Of a stretch of DNA of 64,000 nt, positions 38,701 through 51,080 are shown one piece after another. The translations under genes were made by a program, and so were the position numbers. Under the pieces are notes generated by a model. The model ran no database searches. It was not told where the DNA came from and saw only the letters and a list, made by a program, of their open reading frames with translations. Numbering within the stretch: the first letter of the stretch is position 1; every line of letters begins with the position of its first letter. Origin of the DNA: Salminus brasiliensis. Lineage: Eukaryota; Chordata; Actinopteri; Characiformes; Bryconidae. Location of the stretch: contig NC_132879.1 in the NCBI RefSeq assembly GCF_030463535.1, positions 29,558,133 to 29,622,132 of the forward strand, read 5' to 3'.

Positions 38701-41700
38701 CCTCATTCACCTGACTCAGCTGTTTGGCCGTAAAAGATTACAGATCAGCAGAGATAACTGGCTACATTGTTTTTTTCTTTGCTGAAGTAAAGAAATGCCT
38801 CAATGTCCATCTTGTGTCCACAAACTTTGTAGTATGAAATTACATTATGGTAAAACTGGTGTTAAAAGGCATTACAGATTTTATGCATAGCTGATATACT
38901 AGCTCTTTTCCCATACCAAATATGAACTTATTGACTTATTATGATTTTCACCATATATGGCCCATTCTAGAATTGCAGGTACATTTCAAGCATGGAAAGA
39001 TTTGACCCATTAACAGAGTTGACATTTTCAACCATTTTGTGCCTTTACTGTATGTGCTAATCTCAAAGTAGATTCCACACAGTATGTCCAAAACATATTA
39101 TAATTTATTTACAACTAAATGGGAGATTCCCTAAATATCACAATAAAAGACTTATATAATATATAATAATAATAATAATAATTTATTAGAATAATAGAAT
39201 AATAATATTTTATTATTTAATAGTTTATTTATCCTTAACATTTCATACAAAATAATCAGAAAAAAGGTTTGACATATACTATATATATAGTTTTAGAGGT
39301 AGCAAAGTTGATCACAGCATTGGAGCAGACTTAAAATATAGGTTTTAATTGCCGAAATGCATCTCACACATATAAAACACATGAAAACAAGCACTCACCA
39401 TTGTATCGCAGTCCAGAAGCTTGACAGCCTTGTCGCTGACCTGCAGCAACATCTCTTGGGTCCAGATCTTGTCTTTAGAGTCCAGGAGGATCAGTTTCTT
39501 CACCGCATCGTCTACTGTGGCTATGGACTCCGTCTTGTCCATTATAAACGTAGAAAGATGCTGCAAAGACATGCCAATTTCTTACTACTTATTCATACAA
39601 AAAGAACAGGTAATGTGTAATCCTTGATCCTATGATTTTGTCATACCACTTCATAGGCTACTAAATCTCCTTGAAGGTATTCTGCCGACAAACAACTCAT
39701 TCAGAGTTTCCAAACCTCAACTTGACCGTCACCACTGCTTAAATTATATGAAACAAAAATAATACACTAAATAATACTCTTTGCTTAAAATGTTGAACTT
39801 CCATGACTTTTGGAGATCAGTCCATCTTCTATTCTACACAACTACATGTGCATCTCAAAATGAGACTATTGTGAAAAAGTTCATTTTTGTTCATAAACTA
39901 ATTCAAAGAGATAAACTGTCACATGTTTTATATTCATTACATTTAAATTGACATATTTCCAGCATTTTTCTGGTTTACTTTTGATTGGTGTGGCTTATAG
40001 CTGATAAAAGAAAAGGCCCTATATCAAATTATTAGAATATTTTGAATTATATTATATCCTATTATATAGTTACTATTCAAACAGTATAATAAATCTCTCA
40101 GTTTAGCATGCATGACCGCAATCATGGTGAAGACTGCTGACTTAACCGTTGACACGATCATCAACAGCCTACACAAGGAGGGTAGGCCACAGAGGGCCAC
40201 TGATACAAAAAAGACTGGCTGTTCACAGAGTGCCGTACAGCATATTAATGGAAAGTTGTCTGGAAGAGGAAAACGTAGTAGGGAAAGGTGCAGAGGCAAC
40301 AGGGATGACCACAGCCTGGATGGGACTGTCAGGAAAAGTCTCCAGGAAAGAGACTACGACTGCCGCATTACTAATATCAAGCCACTCCTGAACCAGAGAA
40401 TACGCCAGAAGCGTCTAAACTGGACAACGGAGAAACTGTTGCGCAGTGGTCCAAATGAAAATAAATTTAGCATTTCATGTGGAGTCCTGGAGTCTGTAGA
40501 AAGAGTGGAGATGCACTATGATATCATGCAATATCATGCATTATCTCTGTTCCGAATGGCTGCCCTGTATTGCACTTTTTAAAAAACAGCTATATATGGG
40601 CTGGGTGGACTGGGGAGTAAGCAGTCCATACACATAAAATCTAAGAAGTATTGTCAATAGAAAGGTGGGAAACGCCCAACCCAGCAATACAGGGAAGCTG
40701 ATGGCCTCTATCAAAGCAACCTTTCTTAACAGTGCAACAAGCTGACTGCCTTCATGCCATGCCGCATTGATGCAGTATATCATGGTAAAACACCCTCAAC
40801 CAAGAGATGATTGTATAAATGAACAGCTGTCAAACGCTGGACATTTCTGTATAGTACATCCTTTTCTATTTGATCTTATGAAATATTCTAATAATCTGAC
40901 ATACTAGATTTTTATTTGAACATATTATAAAATATAAGTCTTACTGGTCAACAGTCAAACAAATAGGGCTTAAGGGTTTACCTATTTTAACATTCCTAAC
41001 TTTACATTTCTGTCTATGACATATTTAATCACACTTTCACAGGGAAAACACATTGTCATTGTTTCTTGCCTCACTTTTACAGACACAGTAACACACACAC
41101 ACACACACGTGCTAGAAGCTCTAGCTGCCTGGTTACCCAAAGGATGTTTGGAAATGTCCATATATTTATCGCTGTGTGTCATGGTGACAGCCACACCTTC
41201 TCATTGTTTCAACTGTTCAGAGGTTCTATGTGCTTTTTTCTCCAGCCATGCAAACAGGGAGTTCAAAGAATGGAAAATTACAGGGGGACAGCATGATTGC
41301 AAAATTCTGAATCAACAATTCACAAAGCAGAGCTGGAATGTGGTCAGTAGCCACAGCGACAGCCTTTTCATGCTCTGTGCAGCCTCGGTCAACTTCTTTG
41401 TGAGTGTGTGCCAGTGCGTGCATGCATGAGAGATATTCTTCATTAGGAAGATCATATCGAATTGAGCAGGGATACAGCTACCACCTTATTATCTGACCCA
41501 TATCTAAAATTAACCACTAACAGAGCAGTATTTATGTAAAACATCTTCTATAATTGATTTAAAAACTGCTCCTTGAAAGTGCCAGAGGGTTTCACATTCC
41601 CACATGCATTAAACATTGAAATTAAGCACACACAAACATTTATCTGCATGTCTGATCGAAGTCTCCTCTCAGGCTGCATAGTTTTCAGCAGGCTTTGAAA

Positions 41701-44700
41701 GATGACTAGAACTAATGGTCCAAGTAAAGCAAAGGAAAACAAGCAGGCAGGAGGCAGACTAGAGCTACAGCTGTGAAGCACAACTGATAAAGGAGGACTT
41801 TTCTCAGAATTGGGCAATCAAGCTTCTCAGAGTAAGAATGCTAATCTGGTATCGGGCAATGCCTTTTGCTCAACACTGTATTTAATAATGAGAGCTGATC
41901 TTAAATCAGTTATTTTACTATAAGATGCTTGATAAGTGAGGCCAATTGTTACTAACCATTAAAAGTGATTTTGATCCGTTTTATTATACAGTGAAACATA
42001 TTCTAGGGGCTGAGGCTCAAACACACCATTGTGCTAAACAGGTTTTTAAATGTGACACACCTACCAGACCTGGCCTCTACCAAACAGCCTACTTAACTAC
42101 ATACTCTCCTCACTCACTCACTCACTAGCTCACATTTAGCTGGCTAAAGATTCTCTTTATTGGGAACACTATGCTAATACTGGGTAGTGCCTTGCTCTTT
42201 ATAGGGTGGGTAGATGGCTCTCTCCCCCCACATCACTCTAGTGCAGAGCTGGCCGTCATTGCCTTCTGCTAGCCGCTGCGTCAGAGCCGGGTATACGGCT
42301 TCAGAACCTGATCTACTACTGACCCATGTTGACATGACTACATCAACCAGTTAATGCAGAATTTTCAGGAGCACTGTCATGCTGCAAATCTCCCGTCCTA
42401 CTAAGTCCCAAAGTTGATTGGATTCAGATGTGATGACTGGGAAAGCCACTGAAGAACTCACTGATGATCACTCATGATGTGTTTACACAGCTTTAACGTG
42501 GCTCAAATGCGTCTCAGATCACCTCCTGAAGTGGTTTGAGTGATCGGATTTGTATCTGGTTTAATTGAGTCTTGGGTGTCATATCGAGATATAATCCTGA
42601 TACTAAAGATGCATGAAGTGACCAGGTGTAAACAGGGACATGAAAGGCTCTTCAACCTATAACAATAGGAACTCTTTTGGTGGGATGTTCTTTGTCACCA
42701 TAAGCAAAAGCATACATCTAGGCAAAGGACCATTTATACATTCAAATGAGTTCTTGTGGTTTGTATTAAAGAACAATTAGCTTTACTAAAGAACTTATCT
42801 GGAACACCTTGTTTAAAGATTATTTGGGGTCATTACATAGAAACTGAATTGTTGGAATGAATTGTCTTTTAAATGTAAAGATAATATAATACATCACAAA
42901 ACCTGATATTATGATCATTATGAAATGTTATGTCTTATGAGAAGTTATACAGGCCAATGTCAGTCATTATAATGCTTAAAGTGCACTATATAACACATTA
43001 CAAAGCATTTCTAATATATTACTTTTTAAATATATCTATACAGCAATACAGTGTATATGGTTAATGGCCTGCCAGGCTTTGCACAGCTGTACACACTTTC
43101 ACTTCTAGCAAAATGCTGAGACTAATAGGAAATGTCACAAGCCTGAAACTACATTCCAGAAATCACAACAAAAAGGTCAATACACAGTCTGAAAGTAGCC
43201 TGTAAGCCAGGCCGGTCAGTGCTGTGATCTGCTTAGCTTTATGAAAGAACATTCAGTACTGATTCCCTGATACAGAGGAAACCTGATATCAGAGTAGCTA
43301 TGTGTAGTGAGAGATTACAACTGTGTGTCAATGCATGTAAATCTGTGTATGAAGGTGATTGTGTGTGTGTGGGTGTGTGACAAAGAGAGTTCATAGTTTA
43401 AAAGTTACCTGTGGCCACTAAACTAAACCAACTAATCTGTTTAGTCAAAATTCCAAACTAACCAGCAACAGTCAGAAAGGCTTATGAGTGTACAACATCA
43501 ATTAAATGCATGTGTTGTAATAACTGATGTGTCTCGATCTTTGCGAAAGGCTGATCTGATCAGTTCAGTGTCATGTCTGCCAGCAATCCAGAGACCTGAC
43601 TGTGATTATTTTATTGCAATGTCATACGAAAATTTGTGATATGCTTAAACATTAACTTATAAGTCCACAGAGTTACTGGAAAGGCAACAAGCACTAACCT
43701 CCATTCACCTCCATACACAGAGGGAGGGAGGAAGAGACGTGAAGGAAACTATTAATGGAGAGGAAAAAGGGAGGGACAGCCTTACCTGGACGTGGTACTG
43801 AGACGTCTCCTGCATGATGAAGTTCGAGTTGGAGTATTTCTTCCGTTGCTCTGCAGAGGAAATAAAAATATGCACGGAGTTAAATGACCTGAGACACCAC
43901 TTTTTTATATATAATATAAATGTATATTATATATAAAAAAGATAAATAATTAAAAATTTTCATTTAAGTACACATAGACATTCAGGAGCAGACAGCAGAC
44001 TAACCTGAATGGCATATTTTCGGTTATAATAAGGAGGATAGACTACACACATGTTATCTACCAAACAGCCATGAGGAAGTAAGCTAGAGGTAACACACAC
44101 ATGTAGCCACACACACACACTTAAAGACATGACACACAGTGGAAACACAGCCACACTCAAGAAAGTACTTGTATGTACTATTAGGAAACTAACTTTCTGA
44201 CGATGCCAACATGTCATCCTCAATATGTATAAATACTTTAATATTCAATTCTAATGGAAAATACAGTACTTCATCCAGTGTTCCCCAATTAGACCAACAT
44301 AACTCATCTTTCATTCATAACGACAGCTCATTCAAACCCTATAAAAAGCTCTCATTCCTACCCATCTGACCGTGGTCTAACTCAATTTCCCAGCAGAATT
44401 CCGCTCAACTGTCCAAGCTCCATTAGCGAGCTAAAGCGGCACAGCGCGCAGGGCTCCACTGACAGGATGACGGTACACTTCAGTTCACACCTTACATCAG
44501 GGTTAAAGGTCAAACCTTACGTGTTCTGCTAAGTTTAACTCTTCAGCTTCCTCCTCCCCTCTTTTAATACTGTTATCTTGGTTTGGTTTGCAACAGCTGC
44601 CATAAATCAGGACTGACTGAGACTGTTTAATAAAATAACCTGTCATCTACAACACAGAGATTCACATACACACACACATGCAGATTGATACTATTGTACT

Positions 44701-47700
44701 AGAGCAGATTACATTGCAGTGCTAGGTTATGGTACTTTTAAGTTAAAGCAGGAGAAAGCAGATGCTAATGTAACTTCACATATTCCCATAGCAAATCTCT
44801 AAATTTTAACTGTAGTTTGACAGAATACACAAATATTATATTAACTTGATGGCTGTGATTTAGCAAATGTGTAAAAACTAACATTATTAGGTTTTACCAT
44901 ACAGTGGCATGCAAAGGTCTGGGCATCTTTCAACTGTATCTGTGAATTGTTAAGAGAGTAAAAGATGACCTGGTGACCTGGTGAAGATGACACAGTTCTA
45001 TGAGATTCTTGCGCTGTTTTGCTGCACTGCTATTTTCAGGTCCATTCACAGATTTTTGATAAAGTTTAGGTCAGGGCACTGTGAGGGACATTCAGCTAGT
45101 GCCTCTTAAAATAGTCTGTTGTGGATTTTGAGGTGTGTAGGATCACTGTACTGCTGTAAAAGCCATCCTCATCTTTAGCTTTTTCTCTTTTGCTTCCTAA
45201 ATTTGCTGGTACTCAACCCCGAACACAGAAAGACGTATCACACACTGAAGTGTGTGAAGTACAGGTACTTCTGTATAAACTGCTGAGGCTATTCCTTGGT
45301 AATAGAAGTGAGTAATAACACTTTCTGGCCCATTGTTTCATAAAATTGGCAAAGAATTATTAATGAAATGTTTTCTCCAAACATATATTTGCTAATTGCA
45401 ACCAAAAAACATTTGTTTTAACTTCACCAGTATATCCAGGCTTGTGCAGATGTTACTTTAAATGCAGGAAAGGTATTTTTCTCATGACTCCTCCAAGAAG
45501 GTCCTTTTTGCACCACCATCCCAAAGTCATCCCAAAGTTTTTTTGCAGTCGAAATGAATTAGACAAATAAAATAAATATGCACATTTTAATTTATACACA
45601 TATTAAAACAGTGGCTTGAAAAACTTTGGACACCCCTGGTCAATGTTTCTGTTGTGGTGAATAATTAAGCGAGTAGAAGATGAACTGATCTCTAGGCACT
45701 AGATTAGAGATGAAACACTTTTTTCAATATTTGAAGCAAATATTACTGTAATATTCTAAATTTTTAGTATAATTTTATAGTGAAAAAAGGAAAGCAGCAC
45801 CATGCAAAACTTGAGGCACCCCAAGAGATTTGAGCCCTCAGCTGACCAAGGTCTCAGACCTTAATTGGCCTGTTAGAGCCATTGATTTGCCCACAATCAT
45901 CCTCAGAAAAGGCTAGAAGATTAAAGTTTTATAAATACTCTTAATAGTCCCAGTAGTCAGCAGATGTGACATTTGCAAGGAAGAATTGAAGAAAATCCCC
46001 CAAACAATCATTGAAAGACTCGTAGCAACTTCAAAAAGTGACAACTTGCGAAAGGTGGTGTTATTAAGTACAGACTATTCAGGGTACCCAAACTTTTGCT
46101 TCCTGCCCTTTGTATTTTTTTGAAACTGTAAAAGACAGAAATTACAAAGTAACTTTAAAATATTCAAGAAGTGGTTTACCTTTAACTTTTTGTCTTTTGG
46201 AAGTCAGCTTTTACTCACTTAGCTCTTCACAGTAGCAGAGGTTGTGACCAGGGGTGCTGAAACTTGCACATGCTACTGTAATTAGAGCACGGTATCTGTT
46301 TGTGTTGTTTTGAAGCCACTGCATTTATCATGTATTGCTTACCAGAAGTAGCAGAGCAGTTTTAGCTGAGGAGCTCAGTGGCCTTCTTCAGACTCCTCAT
46401 GTTAAGGGGTCATATCTAATCATTACCATTAAGTGAGCAGCTGGCTCATATACTACAATATCAGAGACCTTTCCTTTCTCCTACACCTGATCCCAGAAGG
46501 AAGTTTTTTTCTCACTTCCTGCTCGCCTCCATCTCTTGATTCATGCGTTCTCCCTCTCTTCCTGTTTCAGTGAAACAGTAGTGCTTGCGCTGGGTCTGCG
46601 TGTGGGCGGCAATGAGAAAGTAGAGCTGTACACATGCCTTATTCATGACTGACATTTACGCCAATCGCTTCACAGCTCGCAACGAGAGCCACTTAAGTAG
46701 CATATGGGCCGTGTCGGAGCATGCTGGTCATAGTGGCTCCGGTGCTGATTTAGGACCAGTGTCCACTGCCCGCCTTCTGCTCTTTCTCATCACATGAGAA
46801 AACACTGAACTGACCTCATGAGCAGGGTCATTAAGTAGGACTAATTCATAATCCTAATTCATATCCTCAACCTCATTCAACTTTACCTCAGCCAGGGCTG
46901 GCACATGTCTGTTTAAGCTTACACTGCCAGTACTTAACATTATTTTACACTAATGTTGCTCTGTGAAATAATGTATTAATTATTTTACTTTGTAAAATTA
47001 CTGTGTAGCAATAGAGAACATTGGCACTACAACACTAAAACTGGACATCTGAGAGGTGGAATAAGGTTTTGTGGACTGATCTAAATTTGTAATTAGGATT
47101 ACTTGGATTAGGAACTTCCAAGACTGAATCTCCCTGCAGTTTTCCTTAATAAACTGAAAGCTGGTCTCCTGAAGAGAAGGAAAGCAGTCATTTTGGTAAA
47201 GAGTGGACTAAATACTGAAACACTGATATCATATTTAGTTGTTTGTTTTCTGCTAACTGAATGCTAAATATTCTGTTTTTCTGATGCTTAAAAGTATCAC
47301 TCGCTGGTCATTTTGACTGAACATTCAATAAGTGAATTGTACACAGTCCTATTAGTTATATAATAAATAACTGCCGATAGAACTGCTATACTACTACATG
47401 TAAGAAAACCCATGTTATTGGCATATTTTAATAGTATTTTATTATTGTAACTATAAAGTGAAATATAGCTATTTCTTGGTTATTTTAAGGTGCAGATTAC
47501 ACAATATGAAATTATCATTTTACTGTTTGTTTATTGTTGTATAACAAATTACTTTGAAAGTAACAGCTGATGCACAGTTGATGATGTTGGAACAGGAAAG
47601 GCTCACCCCCAAACTGTTCCTGCAAAGTTGGGAGGATGAAATTGACCAAAACTGTTAGTAGGCTGAAGCATTGAGAGTTCCTTTTACTGGAACTAAGGGG

Positions 47701-50700
47701 GCAAACCCAACTCTTGAAAAACAACCCTACACCATAATCCCACTTCTACCTCCACCTCAACAGTGGCAGCTTTGCATTGTGCTTGATGGAATTCACTGAG
47801 CTCCTAAAAGAGCAACCCATTCTTTCACAAATGTTTGTAAAAACAGTCTGCATGCCTAGGTGGTTGGTTTTATACACCTGTGGCCATAGAATTGATTGGA
47901 ACACCGGTGATGTTACAATGATGTTTAAGAGCAGAAAAGTCTAGATTCAGCCAGTCAACCTAAGACCAGCTATCTGCTGCCTTTCCAGATCATTCCATCT
48001 CCTCCCCCTGTGACTCGGTCATGGACTGCAGGGCACTTCAGTATGAACCAGCGTTGTCCTGACGTGACTGGTGAAGAGCAGGTAACGCTATCTGTCTCAC
48101 CTCGCTCTTCTCTCTTCAGAGTATGACGACACTGTTTTCTGTTGTTTACACAGGTGATGCTATTAGATCCAGTCCAATCACCATCTGATCTTTTTTTACA
48201 GATCATCCGTAACGTTCGGACAAAGATTCAGGCACGGCTTCTCAGTGTAGCGCAGTTATACCCATGAAAGAAACATGAAACATGAATATACTGTATATCC
48301 CACAGCTCTACAGCCCCTTTAAAAAAAGAACAACGTAAACCTTATTAATCACATCTTATCAAGTAGAATCCCAACTTAATCTAGTTACCATATAGAAAAC
48401 ACCTGTTCTGAGGACTCCTGCAGCTCCTATCAGTTACATGCATCAAAGGCAGTGAGGTTACCATGCCAACGAGGCATAGGGTGCCTGCTGTATACAGGAA
48501 ATAGTGAAGCACCCATGTGGTCAGTGCCATCTGCCCTTCACAAACAACCATCTCAAAAATAATGCAATACACCAGACCCACCAAACAGTTTCACTCCACA
48601 GAGCCCAAGCAATGTCAAACAATTTTGGTCCATACCCACACACACATACACATACACACACACACATACACACATACACACAGTAAAAGGAGTAGAAAGA
48701 GCTGGAAGAACATTAAGAAGAAACTTAATCACAAAGGGCAGAGCTAAAGCATGATCCCAGCACTCAACGCAGCAGAATGATGAAGGAAAAGGTTGAGAAA
48801 TTCTAAGGATAAGAAGGAGATGACAAATGAGGACTAAGTATAGTAAGATTGAATTACTGTGCATGAGAGTAGTTCTGGTCCACCTGCTAATTCAGATTCA
48901 CAGAGTTCACAGCAGTCTTCAGAGACAACAGTTCCAGCAGCTCCAGCCTCTGCAATCTCAGTAGATTCAAAGTGGCACTTTCTCTCCTTCATGCTCTTAC
49001 TCTCTCTCTCTCTCTCTCTCTGATAACTCAGATAAGCCTATGTGTATACGGCAGGTAAGAGGCCCACAATCTTATTTGCATGGCCGGACTGCAGTCAAGC
49101 CGAGGCTGAGCGACAGTGTGAATTTTTGCATAGCAGAGCAAAGAGGATGTTTGCAGAGAGTGAGAGGAGAGATTAAACAAAGCACACCGTTCCTATAGGC
49201 CTATGACCACCAAAACACAACACAAACACTCACGCAGGAGAAAGTAGAGTGACGTATACAAGCAAGACCCACGCTGATATTAAGGTTTCCCTAATTTACT
49301 GGCACTGGCATAAAATCATTACGATATTTTATATCAAACAGATCCTTGCTAGCCTGTCGCTGTTTCCCTACTTTTATGTTTTCACGGTTTGACATAATGT
49401 GGATCTGGCAGTTGTTCTTTACACTTTGTCAAACATTCTTCTTAATTGGACCAACAAAAATGCTCCAATGCTAAAATATTTTACCTTGACTTCCAGTGAA
49501 GTTCAGAGGGTTTCTCTTTCTCCTGTACAGCTGTCATTTTAGAGATACATGTTTTTTTTTTGCATGAGAGTAACAAAACATTATTATGAAGAAATTTTCT
49601 AATGTGAACAGGATCATTTCTATTCTTCTAAGACTTCATGCCCTTTATTTACCCCGCACTGCGTAGTCATCACTTGTCTCAATGTTTACTTCAGGAAAAT
49701 AGCTCCATGACAAAAAAAGAAAAGCAGCATAAGTAACATAAAAAAAGTAAAACACATCCACCCTTAATCAGTAGCATATGATATCACAGAAAATATTTTG
49801 TAAGCTCCGCCCCCTACAATATTTGCATTAGTAAACTTGGTGTACTTTGCGTCTTTAAAATATTTGTAAACGGGTTGCAAACAAATGTAATATTATGTAA
49901 ACAGAACTGAAATGTGTGTCTTAAGTTTTGCTTGTTATGAAAAGTTCTATTATTATGAAAAATTCTAAAGTTCATAAGTTCTTTAAGCTAAGACCTTTGT
50001 TTACAGTGTAAGGGAATGGAAATCGTAGGTTGTATAGTTTGTCCAGGTCAAGTTCCAGTAAACACGTGCCTAATCCCCATGTAGTAAAATCACAACATGA
50101 TTTTACATAGAAATGACCGTATAGGTTGATTGTTTAGCCCAAAATACAAGCTATTTAGTTTTTTTCAGTGCTTCTGTGAACTACCGTGCTTTCTATTGAT
50201 GTGTGTGGACCACGCTCACTGCAAGCTGAATCAAAGGAGGGCAGCCTGAGAAACTTGGGTTAAAAAAAATTACATCATGTGTGTAATAATTTGGAATTTG
50301 GTCATGGTCCTTCTCCCAAACTTTAGAAGAGGTTCATCTTTTATGTACAGTCATAGTATTCATTAGAACGCCAGTGATATGTAATTTAAATTACTATTCA
50401 TGTGTTTTCCTGTTCAAAATAAGAATTTCTGGCACTAACAAAAAACCTATCTATCACTTTTTGGCTTTGTTGGATTATGTTGATTATAAAAAATGCTACA
50501 TTACAACATCACTCAGCTGAAACAGGAGCTACTCATGGTACTGTAGAAAGAGTTTAAAGACTTTTACGCTGTTTATCTGAGTATATGATTGAGAACTGAC
50601 ATTCCTATCAGTCTGTAAAGAAGGTAATTACATTTAATTGACCATATAATTCAGCACATTATTGGATATTAGAAAGATCAGCTCCTAGGAATCAGTATAG

Positions 50701-51042
50701 GTTATGAAACTAAAAGCATTACAAAGGCAGTACACAGACCACATGACATAGAAGCTCTTGTATTGTGTCTATAGTGCTTTTAGAGGCATTCACACACATA
50801 CCCACAAACAGGTGTCCCCAGGTAGGCAAATTAAAATGAAGGCATAGTCATCAGCCACCCGTTGGCACTTTGTGCTAGTTGTCAGAGGCCATCTGTCACC
50901 CTCGCTCTTTCCTGTCTCTTCTGTTGTTTGTGTGTTAGTATACCTGACCCACATTCATATTAGATGTATTGTTGGGCTTGGTCAGTAATGAGGAAGAAGG
51001 AAAACAGAGTGTTTCTGAGATGGTATGAGCACACGCCTCCTC

Positions 51043-51080
<38 letters not shown>

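Noticed and set aside
44385..44480. GC-richer patch as an alternative eps8l2 promoter
   Set aside because: Only a handful of CpGs and no donor that joins exon 3 in frame was seen.
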